DNA from: Symploca sp. SIO2C1
GTDB lineage: Bacteria > Cyanobacteriota > Cyanobacteriia > Cyanobacteriales > Coleofasciculaceae
Reading direction: 5' to 3'
NCBI GenBank assembly: GCA_010692635.1
Contig: JAAHGL010000042.1
Location: 1 to 46,506 of the forward strand
Length of the DNA stretch: 46,506 nt
Shown: positions 14,403 to 21,800 of the stretch, piece by piece
Layout of the letters: each line of letters starts with the position of its first letter
Position numbering within the stretch: the stretch's first letter is position 1
Made by a program: the position numbers and the translations under genes
The notes under the pieces: model-generated
Databases searched by the model: none
What the model was told of the DNA's origin: nothing
What the model saw: the letters and a program-made list of their open reading frames with translations, nothing else

Positions 14403-14705
14403 TTAAACCTTAGAACTATCAATAATTTCACTCACCATCCGAAAGAGTATACTTTTTTTGGCTTCACTACTGAGCCTGTTAATATCCCCCACCCCGAACA
14501 TTACCGATAGATACTCTTCCCTTGCTACCGGAGGTAGAGCTTGTAAGAGTTTCAGCCATCTAGATAGCGACAAGTCCTGCTCCCCTTTCAGGAAGCGGTA
14601 CAGGCTGTTGTGATGAATATCTGTGGCACTGCTCAGGCTGGCTATATTGAGGTCATAATCTTGAATGATCCGCTTCAGTTGCTCTCTTGCTAGCTCAATA
14701 TCCAT
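14403..14705 (-). CDS. XRE-family regulator, 100 aa
   Basis: Residues about 5-60 (LAREQLKRIIQDYDLNIASLSSATDIHHNSLYRFLKGEQDLSLSRWLKLLQAL) are a complete lambda-repressor-like HTH, with the recognition helix at HHNSLYRFL. The C-terminal 40 residues are helical and probably dimerise. I chose ATG 14705; an upstream extension to 14783 would run through the operator. It is divergent from the 108-aa gene, and an inverted repeat ATTACC/GGTAAT (14730-14747) with a TATAAT box lies between them, so autoregulation is likely. It may act as a lysogeny or copy-control repressor. Confidence 0.85.
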   Translation of the reverse strand: MDIELAREQLKRIIQDYDLNIASLSSATDIHHNSLYRFLKGEQDLSLSRWLKLLQALPPVAREEYLSVMFGVGDINRLSSEAKKSILFRMVSEIIDSSKV

Positions 14706-14717
14706 AGTTGTTCCCCA

Positions 14718-14747
14718 TATAATGTAACTATTACCAAATTCGGTAAT
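14718..14747. promoter_or_regulatory. Divergent promoter/operator (ATTACC-N6-GGTAAT)
   Basis: An inverted repeat ATTACC (14730-14735) / GGTAAT (14742-14747) with a 6-bp centre sits next to a TATAAT hexamer (14718-14723), in the 84-bp gap between the XRE gene and the divergent 108-aa gene. The two half-sites span about one helical turn centre to centre, as expected for an XRE dimer. Confidence 0.7.
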
Positions 14748-14789
14748 GTGATTTTTTTCAATCAATCTTCTCAGTAATATCACGCAAGT

Positions 14790-15116
14790 ATGCTGAAATT
14801 AGAATCTGTTGGTTCAGTGAATATACCTAAAATCTCTGAACTTCAACTTCTTACAATTGACGCTAAGGAACTCAAAAAACTACGGAGAGCCAAAATTATC
14901 AACCTTGAGGCTTACGTATATCTTGCCCTCAAAATCCAGTATGGCGACAAATCCCGCATGAGGATACACTCCGAATCTTTTTGCCAAGATTGGAAGATTC
15001 TTCCGCATGAAATGGGAGCTGCTGTTGCTAAGCTCCAGAAAAAGGGACTGATTGGCTGCAATGCTCCAGAGTTTATCCAGCTTGAGCTGTTTCGGCTGGA
15101 TGATGAGGACGTTTAA
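14790..15116 (+). CDS. Winged-helix-like protein, 108 aa (paralogue of 18075-18464)
   Basis: Residues about 28-95 (LKKLRRAKIINLEAYVYLALKIQYGDKSRMRIHSESFCQDWKILPHEMGAAVAKLQKKGLI) follow a winged-helix layout. They align by eye with the protein at 18075 (shared AY..L......G.......I...FC..W.L........A...L.K.G). Both flank the replication genes, and the fold resembles the N-terminal domain of phage replication initiators. It is divergent from the XRE gene, and its end overlaps the second XRE gene by 44 bp on the opposite strand. A role in replication control or as a transcription factor is inferred. Confidence 0.72.
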   Translation: MLKLESVGSVNIPKISELQLLTIDAKELKKLRRAKIINLEAYVYLALKIQYGDKSRMRIHSESFCQDWKILPHEMGAAVAKLQKKGLIGCNAPEFIQLELFRLDDEDV

Positions 15117-15321
15117 GGCGCTCTTGAGTTGTATCCCGCCTTTCTACAATCCATTCGCACAACTCTCCTAACGGTACGCCAAGAGTGTCTGAATATTTTT
15201 CTAGTGTTTTCAGAGTCGGAGAATTCCCTCCGTTAAAATACCGCATCCAATGAGTATAAGAGGCTCCCGTTAATGCTTCCAACTCTCTCAAACTTTTTGT
15301 CATAAATTCTTGTTTTTTCAT
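15073..15321 (-). CDS. XRE-family regulator, 82 aa
   Basis: Residues about 7-60 (MTKSLRELEALTGASYTHWMRYFNGGNSPTLKTLEKYSDTLGVPLGELCEWI) form a Cro/CI-type HTH with recognition helix SYTHWMRYF and the typical SPTLKTL tail. I chose ATG 15321, with a GGGGAGG ribosome binding site; the frame stays open upstream but runs through the operator. It faces the promoter/operator at 15334-15362 and is divergent from the replication gene, an arrangement like cI/cro next to O in lambdoid phages. Its 3' end overlaps the 108-aa gene antisense by 44 bp. Confidence 0.85.
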   Translation of the reverse strand: MKKQEFMTKSLRELEALTGASYTHWMRYFNGGNSPTLKTLEKYSDTLGVPLGELCEWIVERRDTTQERLKRPHHPAETAQAG

Positions 15322-15333
15322 AATATCCTCCCC

Positions 15334-15362
15334 TTGACTACCGTTAACGTAAACGTTAACAT
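15334..15362 (+). promoter_or_regulatory. Promoter of replication operon with GTTAACG/CGTTAAC operator
   Basis: TTGACT (15334-15339), a 17-bp spacer and TAACAT (15357-15362) form a fair sigma-70 promoter pointing to the replication gene. A perfect inverted repeat, GTTAACG (15343-15349) TAAA CGTTAAC (15354-15360), occupies the spacer and the edge of the -10, so a bound XRE dimer would block it. Confidence 0.7.
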
Positions 15363-15436
15363 AAAGACGAGGTTGGAGCAAACCCCTAAAAACGGCGAAG
15401 CCCCCCGGTGCGAACGGGAAGCCTCTGATTTCTAGA

Positions 15437-15467
15437 TGACACCTTTGCTTACAAGTAAACGGTGTCA
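15437..15467 (+). other. Leader stem-loop or large inverted repeat upstream of replication gene
   Basis: TGACACC (15437-15443) pairs with GGTGTCA (15461-15467). Inside, TTTGCTT pairs with AAGTAAA apart from one G-T pair, giving a near-symmetric 31-nt structure 45 bp before the replication ATG. It may be an RNA leader hairpin, a terminator without T-run, or a second protein-binding site. Confidence 0.55.
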
Positions 15468-15511
15468 GCTCAATAACCAATTGAGGTAATCAATGATTAT
15501 CAAGTGACTTT

Positions 15512-16675
15512 ATGATATCTAAAAATATTCTGGATCCGCAAGAGCGGTACAGGTATCTCCAGGTACTGCTGGAGCGACCAATTGCCTATCATCGCATTTT
15601 TGCCAAAATAGCTGGAAGTGTGACAGCTGGACTATTCCTTAGTCAGTTATTCTACTGGACTCCGAGAGGAAAGGATGAGGATAACTGGATCTACAAAACA
15701 GCTAAAGATTGGTACGAGGAAACCGCGTTAACACGACGTGAGCAGGAGACCGCAAGGAAACTGCTCAAACAGAAAAAACTCTTGCAGGAAAAGAAATGCG
15801 GCGTTCCTTGCAAGCTTTTTTACCGCATTAATACAGAAGTTTTGCTTGAGTTAATTGCAGCTCAAACTTATACAGAATCAGTAGTTGAAGGAGTTGAAGA
15901 TACTGTACAAACTAGAATGGCGGAAAGCGCCAAACTAGAACGGCGGAAAGCGCCAAACAGAAATGGCGGAAAGCGCCAAACTAGAACGGCGGAAAGCGCC
16001 AAACATTCCATATATACAGAGACTACTTCAGAGACCACACACATACACTCTCCCCCACCCCCCACCCAAGAGAGTGTGTGCAAAGAAAATTCTTCCGGAC
16101 AAGAAGAGGCAGCCGAGATACTCTCCTCTTCAGTCGCTCAAAAAAATGAAGAATTAAAGCCACATCACCAGACTCTCCAAAAGGTCAAAAATTCCGCTGC
16201 CCCGATTGAGAATGAAAATCATACTCAATACGAACATCCAGCAGCCAAGCAAGAGCGTTGGATGAAAGGTGATTCAAAAAAGCCAGATTGGGCAATACAT
16301 AGACGCGGCTGTAGGTGGATCGCTAAGCCGGAGTTTATCGAGTGGTACGCCAAAAGCAGAGAAAAGGACATTGAATTTGCTGCTAACCTTCTGCAAAAGC
16401 CCCAGAACGAAGATACAACCCAGTTGCTATGGAAAGAGTATCAAGCCAGTTTGCGTCCCTCACAGCCCCTCACAGCCCCCTCATACACAATCCGCAAGCC
16501 ACCATCCCCAGAGGAGAAAGCAGCAGAACAGAAAGAAAAACTATTAAGGCGGATTAGAAATACCCCCAAAGGCAATAAAAGGCTGATTCCTGATTGTCTA
16601 CCAGAGTTGGTTAGGAGCGGTGAGATTCCGCTGTCAAAAGTTCCCCAATGGATGCAAGAAGTAATGGAGTTTTAA
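15512..16675 (+). CDS. Phage replication initiator (lambda O-like), 387 aa
   Basis: The N-terminal 110 residues (YLQVLLERPIAYHRIFAKIAGSVTAGLFLSQLFYWTPRG...WIYKTAKDWYEETALTRREQETARKLLKQKKLL) are a winged-helix domain typical of phage replication proteins that recognise the origin. A low-complexity centre (about 130-230) is encoded in part by four 23-bp iterons, so the origin probably lies inside the gene, as in lambda O. The C-terminal region (about 255-387) is helical and Pro-rich, with a YAKSREKDIEFAANLLQ segment, and may contact the helicase. The dnaB gene follows 4 bp downstream. No lambda P-like loader is seen, so this protein may itself load DnaB. Confidence 0.82.
   Translation: MISKNILDPQERYRYLQVLLERPIAYHRIFAKIAGSVTAGLFLSQLFYWTPRGKDEDNWIYKTAKDWYEETALTRREQETARKLLKQKKLLQEKKCGVPCKLFYRINTEVLLELIAAQTYTESVVEGVEDTVQTRMAESAKLERRKAPNRNGGKRQTRTAESAKHSIYTETTSETTHIHSPPPPTQESVCKENSSGQEEAAEILSSSVAQKNEELKPHHQTLQKVKNSAAPIENENHTQYEHPAAKQERWMKGDSKKPDWAIHRRGCRWIAKPEFIEWYAKSREKDIEFAANLLQKPQNEDTTQLLWKEYQASLRPSQPLTAPSYTIRKPPSPEEKAAEQKEKLLRRIRNTPKGNKRLIPDCLPELVRSGEIPLSKVPQWMQEVMEF
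15919..16004 (+). repeat. Four 23-bp iterons, probable replication origin
   Basis: The 17-mer GGCGGAAAGCGCCAAAC occurs exactly at 15919, 15942, 15965 and 15988, a constant period of 23 bp (about two helical turns). The 6-bp spacers vary slightly (TAGAAC or AGAAAT). Each unit has internal GGCG/CGCC symmetry. They lie inside the O-like gene in all three reading frames, since 23 is not a multiple of three, which argues that DNA function and not the peptide is conserved. An AT-rich stretch (CATTCCATATATACAG) follows directly, as in lambda-type origins. Confidence 0.88.
16042..16080 (+). other. Hairpin downstream of iterons
   Basis: CATACACTCTC (16042-16052) pairs with GAGAGTGTGTG (16070-16080) with one mismatch, leaving a 17-nt C-rich loop. 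It lies 38 bp past the last iteron. A single-stranded hairpin here could serve in priming or helicase loading, or be incidental to the coding sequence. Confidence 0.5.
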
Positions 16676-16679
16676 GTAA

Positions 16680-18008
16680 ATGTACGCAGTTGACAATGTT
16701 GTTAGTATTCAGTCTCCCCTACCCCCTCAGAACATTGATGCAGAGGAAGCAATTCTCGGAGGCATTCTACTAGACCCGGAAGCTATAAGTCGGATTATTT
16801 ATTTTTTGTACCCACAAGCCTTCTATATCAATGCTCACCGAGATATTTATGAAGCTGCTTTAGCGCTCCACATCCTGGGTAAACCAACAGATTTAATGAG
16901 TGTCACCACCTGGTTGCATGACCATAACACCTTAGAGAAGGTTGGTGGTCAAAGTAAGTTAGCGCAGCTAGTTGAGCGCACTGTATCGGCTGTTAATATT
17001 GACCGATACGCAGAATTAGTGATGGATAAATTTACCCGTCGCCAATTGATTAAAGCTGGCAATGAGATTGTGCAGCTAGGTTACGAGACATCTACTGAAT
17101 TGGAAAACGTCCTTGACCATAGCGAACAGAAGATTTTTAAGCTATCTGAACATGGCTCATCCAATGTTGAAAAGCCAGCTGATATTGCCACGAGGATTTT
17201 TAAGCAGATTGGGGTCACTGAACCGGGATTGAAGACTGAAATTTACGACCTTGATAATCTGATCGGTGGGCTGAAAAAAAAGAAGCTTTACGTAGTTGCT
17301 GGACGCTCTGGCATCGGCAAAACTCAACTATCAGTTTGGTTGGCTCACCAAATAGCAGTCCTTCAACGGCAACCTGTCATTTTCTTCTCTGCTGAGATGG
17401 ATCGGGATGAATTGATGACGCGGATTATTGCCAGAGATTCTGGTGTTGATAGCAAGCTGATTGAAGAAGGAACTTTAACGGATACAGATTACTCGCTATT
17501 AGCTCAATCTGTTGGCAAGATTGGGCAATCCCCACTCTGGATTGATGACACCCCAGGTTCTGGGTTGAGTCTGATGCGAATACGAGCAGGTATCAGACGC
17601 GCTATTGCCACCTATGGGCATCCTGGATTAGTAGTTCTGGATTATCTCCAACTACTAGGCTCCGAAGACGGGAGGACTAACCGGGTATCTGAACTCGACA
17701 GGCTTGCCAATGGTTGCAAGTCAATTGCCAAAGAATTTGATATTCCCTTCCTTGCTCTAGCTCAAATTAACCGCTCAGTAGAAGGGCAAAAGGATAAGCG
17801 CCCAAGTATTTCCCAGCTCAGGGAATCAGGGGGACTTGAACAGGCAGCTGATGTGATTATGCTTCTCTACCGAGACGATTATTACAACCCAGATACCCCA
17901 GACCGAGGAATTGCCGAAATCATTGTTGGCAAGCATCGGGGTGGAAGGGCTGGAACAGTGAAATGCTTATTCAAACCTGAGACAAGCCAGTTCCTAAGCT
18001 TGACCTAA
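16680..18008 (+). CDS. dnaB: Replicative DNA helicase (DnaB family), 442 aa
   Basis: The N-terminal domain (residues about 15-120) begins LPPQNIDAEEAILGGILLDPEAI, the DnaB N-terminal signature. The RecA-like C-terminal domain has Walker A GRSGIGKT (about 209-216), the H1a motif region FFSAEMDRDEL, Walker B LVVLDYLQLL (about 319-328), then QINRSVEGQKDKRP and SGGLEQAADVI. The length (442) is normal for the family and there is no intein. It unwinds DNA as a hexamer at the fork. The gene directly follows the O-like initiator, so the element carries its own initiator and helicase. Confidence 0.95.
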   Translation: MYAVDNVVSIQSPLPPQNIDAEEAILGGILLDPEAISRIIYFLYPQAFYINAHRDIYEAALALHILGKPTDLMSVTTWLHDHNTLEKVGGQSKLAQLVERTVSAVNIDRYAELVMDKFTRRQLIKAGNEIVQLGYETSTELENVLDHSEQKIFKLSEHGSSNVEKPADIATRIFKQIGVTEPGLKTEIYDLDNLIGGLKKKKLYVVAGRSGIGKTQLSVWLAHQIAVLQRQPVIFFSAEMDRDELMTRIIARDSGVDSKLIEEGTLTDTDYSLLAQSVGKIGQSPLWIDDTPGSGLSLMRIRAGIRRAIATYGHPGLVVLDYLQLLGSEDGRTNRVSELDRLANGCKSIAKEFDIPFLALAQINRSVEGQKDKRPSISQLRESGGLEQAADVIMLLYRDDYYNPDTPDRGIAEIIVGKHRGGRAGTVKCLFKPETSQFLSLT

Positions 18009-18074
18009 TTTTTACCATCACTTCACTAAATACGAGAATTTTCCCCAAAAACGAACATTCCAATAGGTAAAAAA

Positions 18075-18464
18075 ATGACTAAATATGATTACAATCTTCC
18101 TCATTTGAGATTGCCTCCCCCTGTTACGGTGTCGCTTTTTAAGCCGCCTAAAGAAAGGTTTGTTGAGCTTGGTGAGCGTGATTTAATCGCCTTGTGGAAA
18201 TCCGGGATTCTTTCCACGGATGCCTATATTCTGCTGGGAATTAACGCAAGTTTTGGGCAGAAAAAACCCAGTATTCACATTAGTTCTTTTTGCGAACTTT
18301 GGGAATTAGAAAGGGAAGATTTCCTCAAATCTGCTGCGGTATTGAAAAAGTTAGGAATTGAGTTTGACTTAGTTCCAGAACCAAAACCTGGTGACGTTGT
18401 TTTGGGAGGGAATGATAACAAATCCCAGCCGCGCCCCGACGATGCTGTTTTAGGGGGGGATTGA
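18075..18464 (+). CDS. Winged-helix-like protein, 129 aa (paralogue of 14790-15116)
   Basis: Residues about 35-95 (LIALWKSGILSTDAYILLGINASFGQKKPSIHISSFCELWELEREDFLKSAAVLKKLGIEF) share layout and several residues with the 108-aa protein at 14790. The C-terminus is a low-complexity tail with a repeated D-D-x-V-L-G-G motif (GDVVLGGND, DDAVLGGD). It follows dnaB by 66 bp and nearly abuts the HNH gene. Possible roles are an accessory replication factor or a regulator. The pairing of two such genes around the replication block suggests duplication. Confidence 0.72.
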   Translation: MTKYDYNLPHLRLPPPVTVSLFKPPKERFVELGERDLIALWKSGILSTDAYILLGINASFGQKKPSIHISSFCELWELEREDFLKSAAVLKKLGIEFDLVPEPKPGDVVLGGNDNKSQPRPDDAVLGGD

Positions 18465-18466
18465 CC

Positions 18467-18892
18467 ATGCCAATGAACCGCAAGCTATACCCCAAAAACT
18501 GGGAATCAATAGCACTACAGATAAAAGAAGCAGCTGACTGGCATTGCCAAGAATGCCAACGTCCTTGCAAGAGACCATCACAAAGCTGGGATGAGTTTAC
18601 CGAAGAATTGTATGGCAATGCCGTTCATTTCGGAGGTCTTAAATGGTACATCGATTTGTTCGATGATTATGATCCCGATGACGACCCAAAATATCGAAGA
18701 TTTGTTCTTACTGTGGCTCATCTTGACCACAATCCAGCCAATTGTAATCGCAACAATTTAAAAGCGCTGTGTAGTGTTTGCCACCTTCGTTATGACGCAA
18801 AGGAACACGCTAAGAAAGCTGCATCAACGAGATTTAGAAAGAAACAGCAGCAGTTAGAGATTGACGGACAGTTGAACTTATTTGGATCTTGA
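18467..18892 (+). CDS. HNH endonuclease, 141 aa
   Basis: An N-terminal C-x2-C (CQECQRPC, about 25-31) and a C-terminal HNH core are present: TVAHLDHNPANCNRNNLKALCSVCHLRYDAKEH (about 85-117). The H-L-D-H-N triad region, the following Asn-Leu and the C-x2-C-H zinc ligands are intact. HNH proteins of this form act as phage nicking or packaging endonucleases or as restriction enzymes. ATG 18467 is preferred over a TTG two codons earlier. The gene ends 1 bp before the methyltransferase fusion, so the two are almost certainly coexpressed; a nuclease next to methyltransferases suggests a restriction-modification-like pair. Confidence 0.88.
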   Translation: MPMNRKLYPKNWESIALQIKEAADWHCQECQRPCKRPSQSWDEFTEELYGNAVHFGGLKWYIDLFDDYDPDDDPKYRRFVLTVAHLDHNPANCNRNNLKALCSVCHLRYDAKEHAKKAASTRFRKKQQQLEIDGQLNLFGS

Positions 18893-18893
18893 A

Positions 18894-21800
18894 ATGGTAC
18901 GACGCAAAAAGACTAAAAAAGCAGTAAATAAACAACATTCTCAAGAGCTTTATAACTCAGCAGAAGTGGGAATGCTAGTGACATTAAAATCTGGAAAGAT
19001 TGGCGTCATTACCGAGAAGTTTTTTTCCCCTGGAGGAATGCCTCAATTTTGGGTACACGAAGCAGGGCATGGAATCCTTCCATATTCTATGGATTCAATT
19101 ACCAAGGTAGAAAAGAAGGCAACAGCAGTAGTCCTGTTCTCTGGTGGTGGTGGTGTTGAGGCTGGACTGGTGGACGCGGGAATTGAACCGTTGCTATCAG
19201 TAGAGTTCAACCCCGATAAGCCGGAATTGAGCGAGGCGATGTCGGACTGCCATGAGAAAAACTTCCCAAACTGCAAAGTGATTCGGCGAACTGTACAGGA
19301 ACTGGCAGCAGAGGATTTCCTAGGGTTTCCCCAAGAGCCAGATATCCTTTGGGCATCCCCAATGTGCAGCAACTTCAGTGTTGCCAAGAAGGGTGGCTCT
19401 GAGCAGAATGATGATGTGGCAGCGGCGAAAGCAATAGTAGCTTGTATCCGAAAAATCAAGCCCAAGCACTTTGTCTTGGAGAATGTGCCAGCTTATCAAA
19501 AATCTGAAAGCTGGGAGCAGATTAATTTTGTTATTTCTAGTCTTGGATATACTCAGAAGTACGCAATTGTGGATATGAGTGATTACGGCGTTCCCCAGGC
19601 GCGGAAAAGATTTCTTGCCTGGGCTGATCAGGATGATCAAGCTTCCTTGGAAATGCCAGAAAAGACTGATCATACCAGCTGGTACGAAGCAATTAAGGAT
19701 TTAATTCCTGATCTACCCGATTCTGAATTGTTAAAAGGACAACAGCGCTCAGTAGACCAATTCCTAGAAAATAATGCTCCAGAACCACTGTTGATTGATC
19801 GCGTAGGTGGTCGCAGTAAATATCGAGCGATACCTAGTTCCAAACCAGCAAACACGATACTGCGATCACACTTCACCGACGGAAAAGGGGCTAATCGTTC
19901 CAAGTTTGCTGATATCTGGCTCCCTGATGGTCAGGTAAAGCAGCTTACAATCGAATGTGTGCGCCGCCTCCAGAGCTTCCCTGATTGGTATGAGTTCCCA
20001 GAACCTGTTGCTGTAGCGGGTTCGATTCTGGGGTATTCGGTTCCTCCCAAGTTTGTGGAATTATTTCTGCGACCAATCGGACAGATTGCACCAACCACTA
20101 CACAAGCTAGCCACACAGCTGAGTGGGCTGACAAGGTTGGTGAAACTATTCAGCAAGTAAAGGAGTGGGCCCAAGAGGAGGAGGAAGAGGAAATGATACT
20201 AAGTTTTGGCTATACAGCGGATCGCCTTCATCAGAAAACGGTGACTCGGAGGAAGTGGAAAGACCGCCATGCCCAACAGTTTATCAAAGCATGGAATGAG
20301 GGAAAGTTTGTTGATGCTTACGACAAATCACCTCGGAACGGGGGGAAGAAGATTGCTACCATCAGACTGACTGCTGAACCATATCAGGAGAAGTTAGAGG
20401 ATATGCCAGAGTCGGAAGTAACTTTGGAAGGTTATCCGGAGCTATCAAAACAGGAATTTATTGATAAGTTTTTTGCAGATTTTGATGCTACACAGCCATT
20501 GTGGGTGGTTCGGTTCGCCATCATACCTTTTGCTTCAGGAGATCAAATTATTGAGGATATGAATAAGCCTGAGTGGGGTGAAAAGCAACCATCATTTATT
20601 AGAAGAGGAAAGCTTATTGATTTTCGCCCCATCCCTGGAAATGGATCGGCATTATACCCTTTTATAAAATACGACGATGGAAACGAGGGATTTGGAGTTT
20701 GGGATTGCCTTCTACCTTACGAAGGAGAGGTAGAAGTCTGCCAGCCAGTAGAATCTCCCTCCTCTCAATCAAAGAAAGCTTTTGATGAAGCGATGGAAGC
20801 TATTCAAGGAAATGGCAGTCATGCTCTATCTGTACAAACCTCATCAAAATCTGACGAGCATTACAGTCCAGATGAAGTGGTGAAAGCAGTGATCGCAACC
20901 CTCCAAATCATTGACCTTGATCCATGCTCCAACTCCCATGACCAACCCAATATCCTGGCTAATAACCACTACACTATTGAAGATGATGGGTTGGCTCAAT
21001 CTTGGGCAATTGGTGAGGGTAGGATTTACCTGAATCCCCCATACTCTGCCACAGCTGCATGGGTAGACAAGCTCTTAGAAGAGTATTCAGCTGGTGGAGT
21101 AAAAGAGGCAGTGGTATTGGTAAAGAGTGCCACCGACACTAAATGGTATCAGAAGCTTGATCAATTTCCCAAGTGCTTGTGGAATGGAAGGCTGAAATTC
21201 AAAGGAAACGATTCCCCAGCACCCTTTGCTAGCACTATTTTCTATTTGGGGAATTACTCCGAAAAATTCCAGGATGCATTTGGGAAATATGGGCGGATTC
21301 ACGGAGTCCCCACTTCCCCATCTCCCCATCTCCCCATCTCCCCATCCCCCATTACTGCCCTCAACATTTCCGAAATACGCCGTGACGGGGGGACTCAACC
21401 CCGAGAGAAACTGGACACCAGCCATGTTGCTACTTTGAAAGAAGCGATCGCAGATGGAGCCGAACTAGATCCGGTTATTGTTTTTTATGATGGTTCGGAG
21501 TATTGGCTTGCCGATGGTTTTCACCGGTGCAAAGCATCCATTGAATCAGGGCTTGAGGATATTCAGGTGGTAATTCACCAGGGAACTCGCCGTGACGCTG
21601 TACTCTATAGTGTTGGCGCTAATGCTGAGCATAAAGCAGCTAAACCTCGGAACCGAAAGGATAAACGTAGGGCTGTGATGATGCTACTGTCGGATTCAGA
21701 GTGGAGTAGTTGGAGTAATTGCGAAATTGCTCGAATCTGTAAAGTGAGCGAATCGCTTGTTCGCTCACTTCGTTTAAACGAAGTGAGGAATGATGGCAAA

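Noticed and set aside
15919-16004. CRISPR array
   Set aside because: Only four units with a 23-bp period and 6-bp near-identical spacers, lying within a coding region; iterons fit better.
16680-18008. Intein in DnaB
   Set aside because: Cyanobacterial DnaB often carries one, but the length and the continuous Walker A and B regions show none here.
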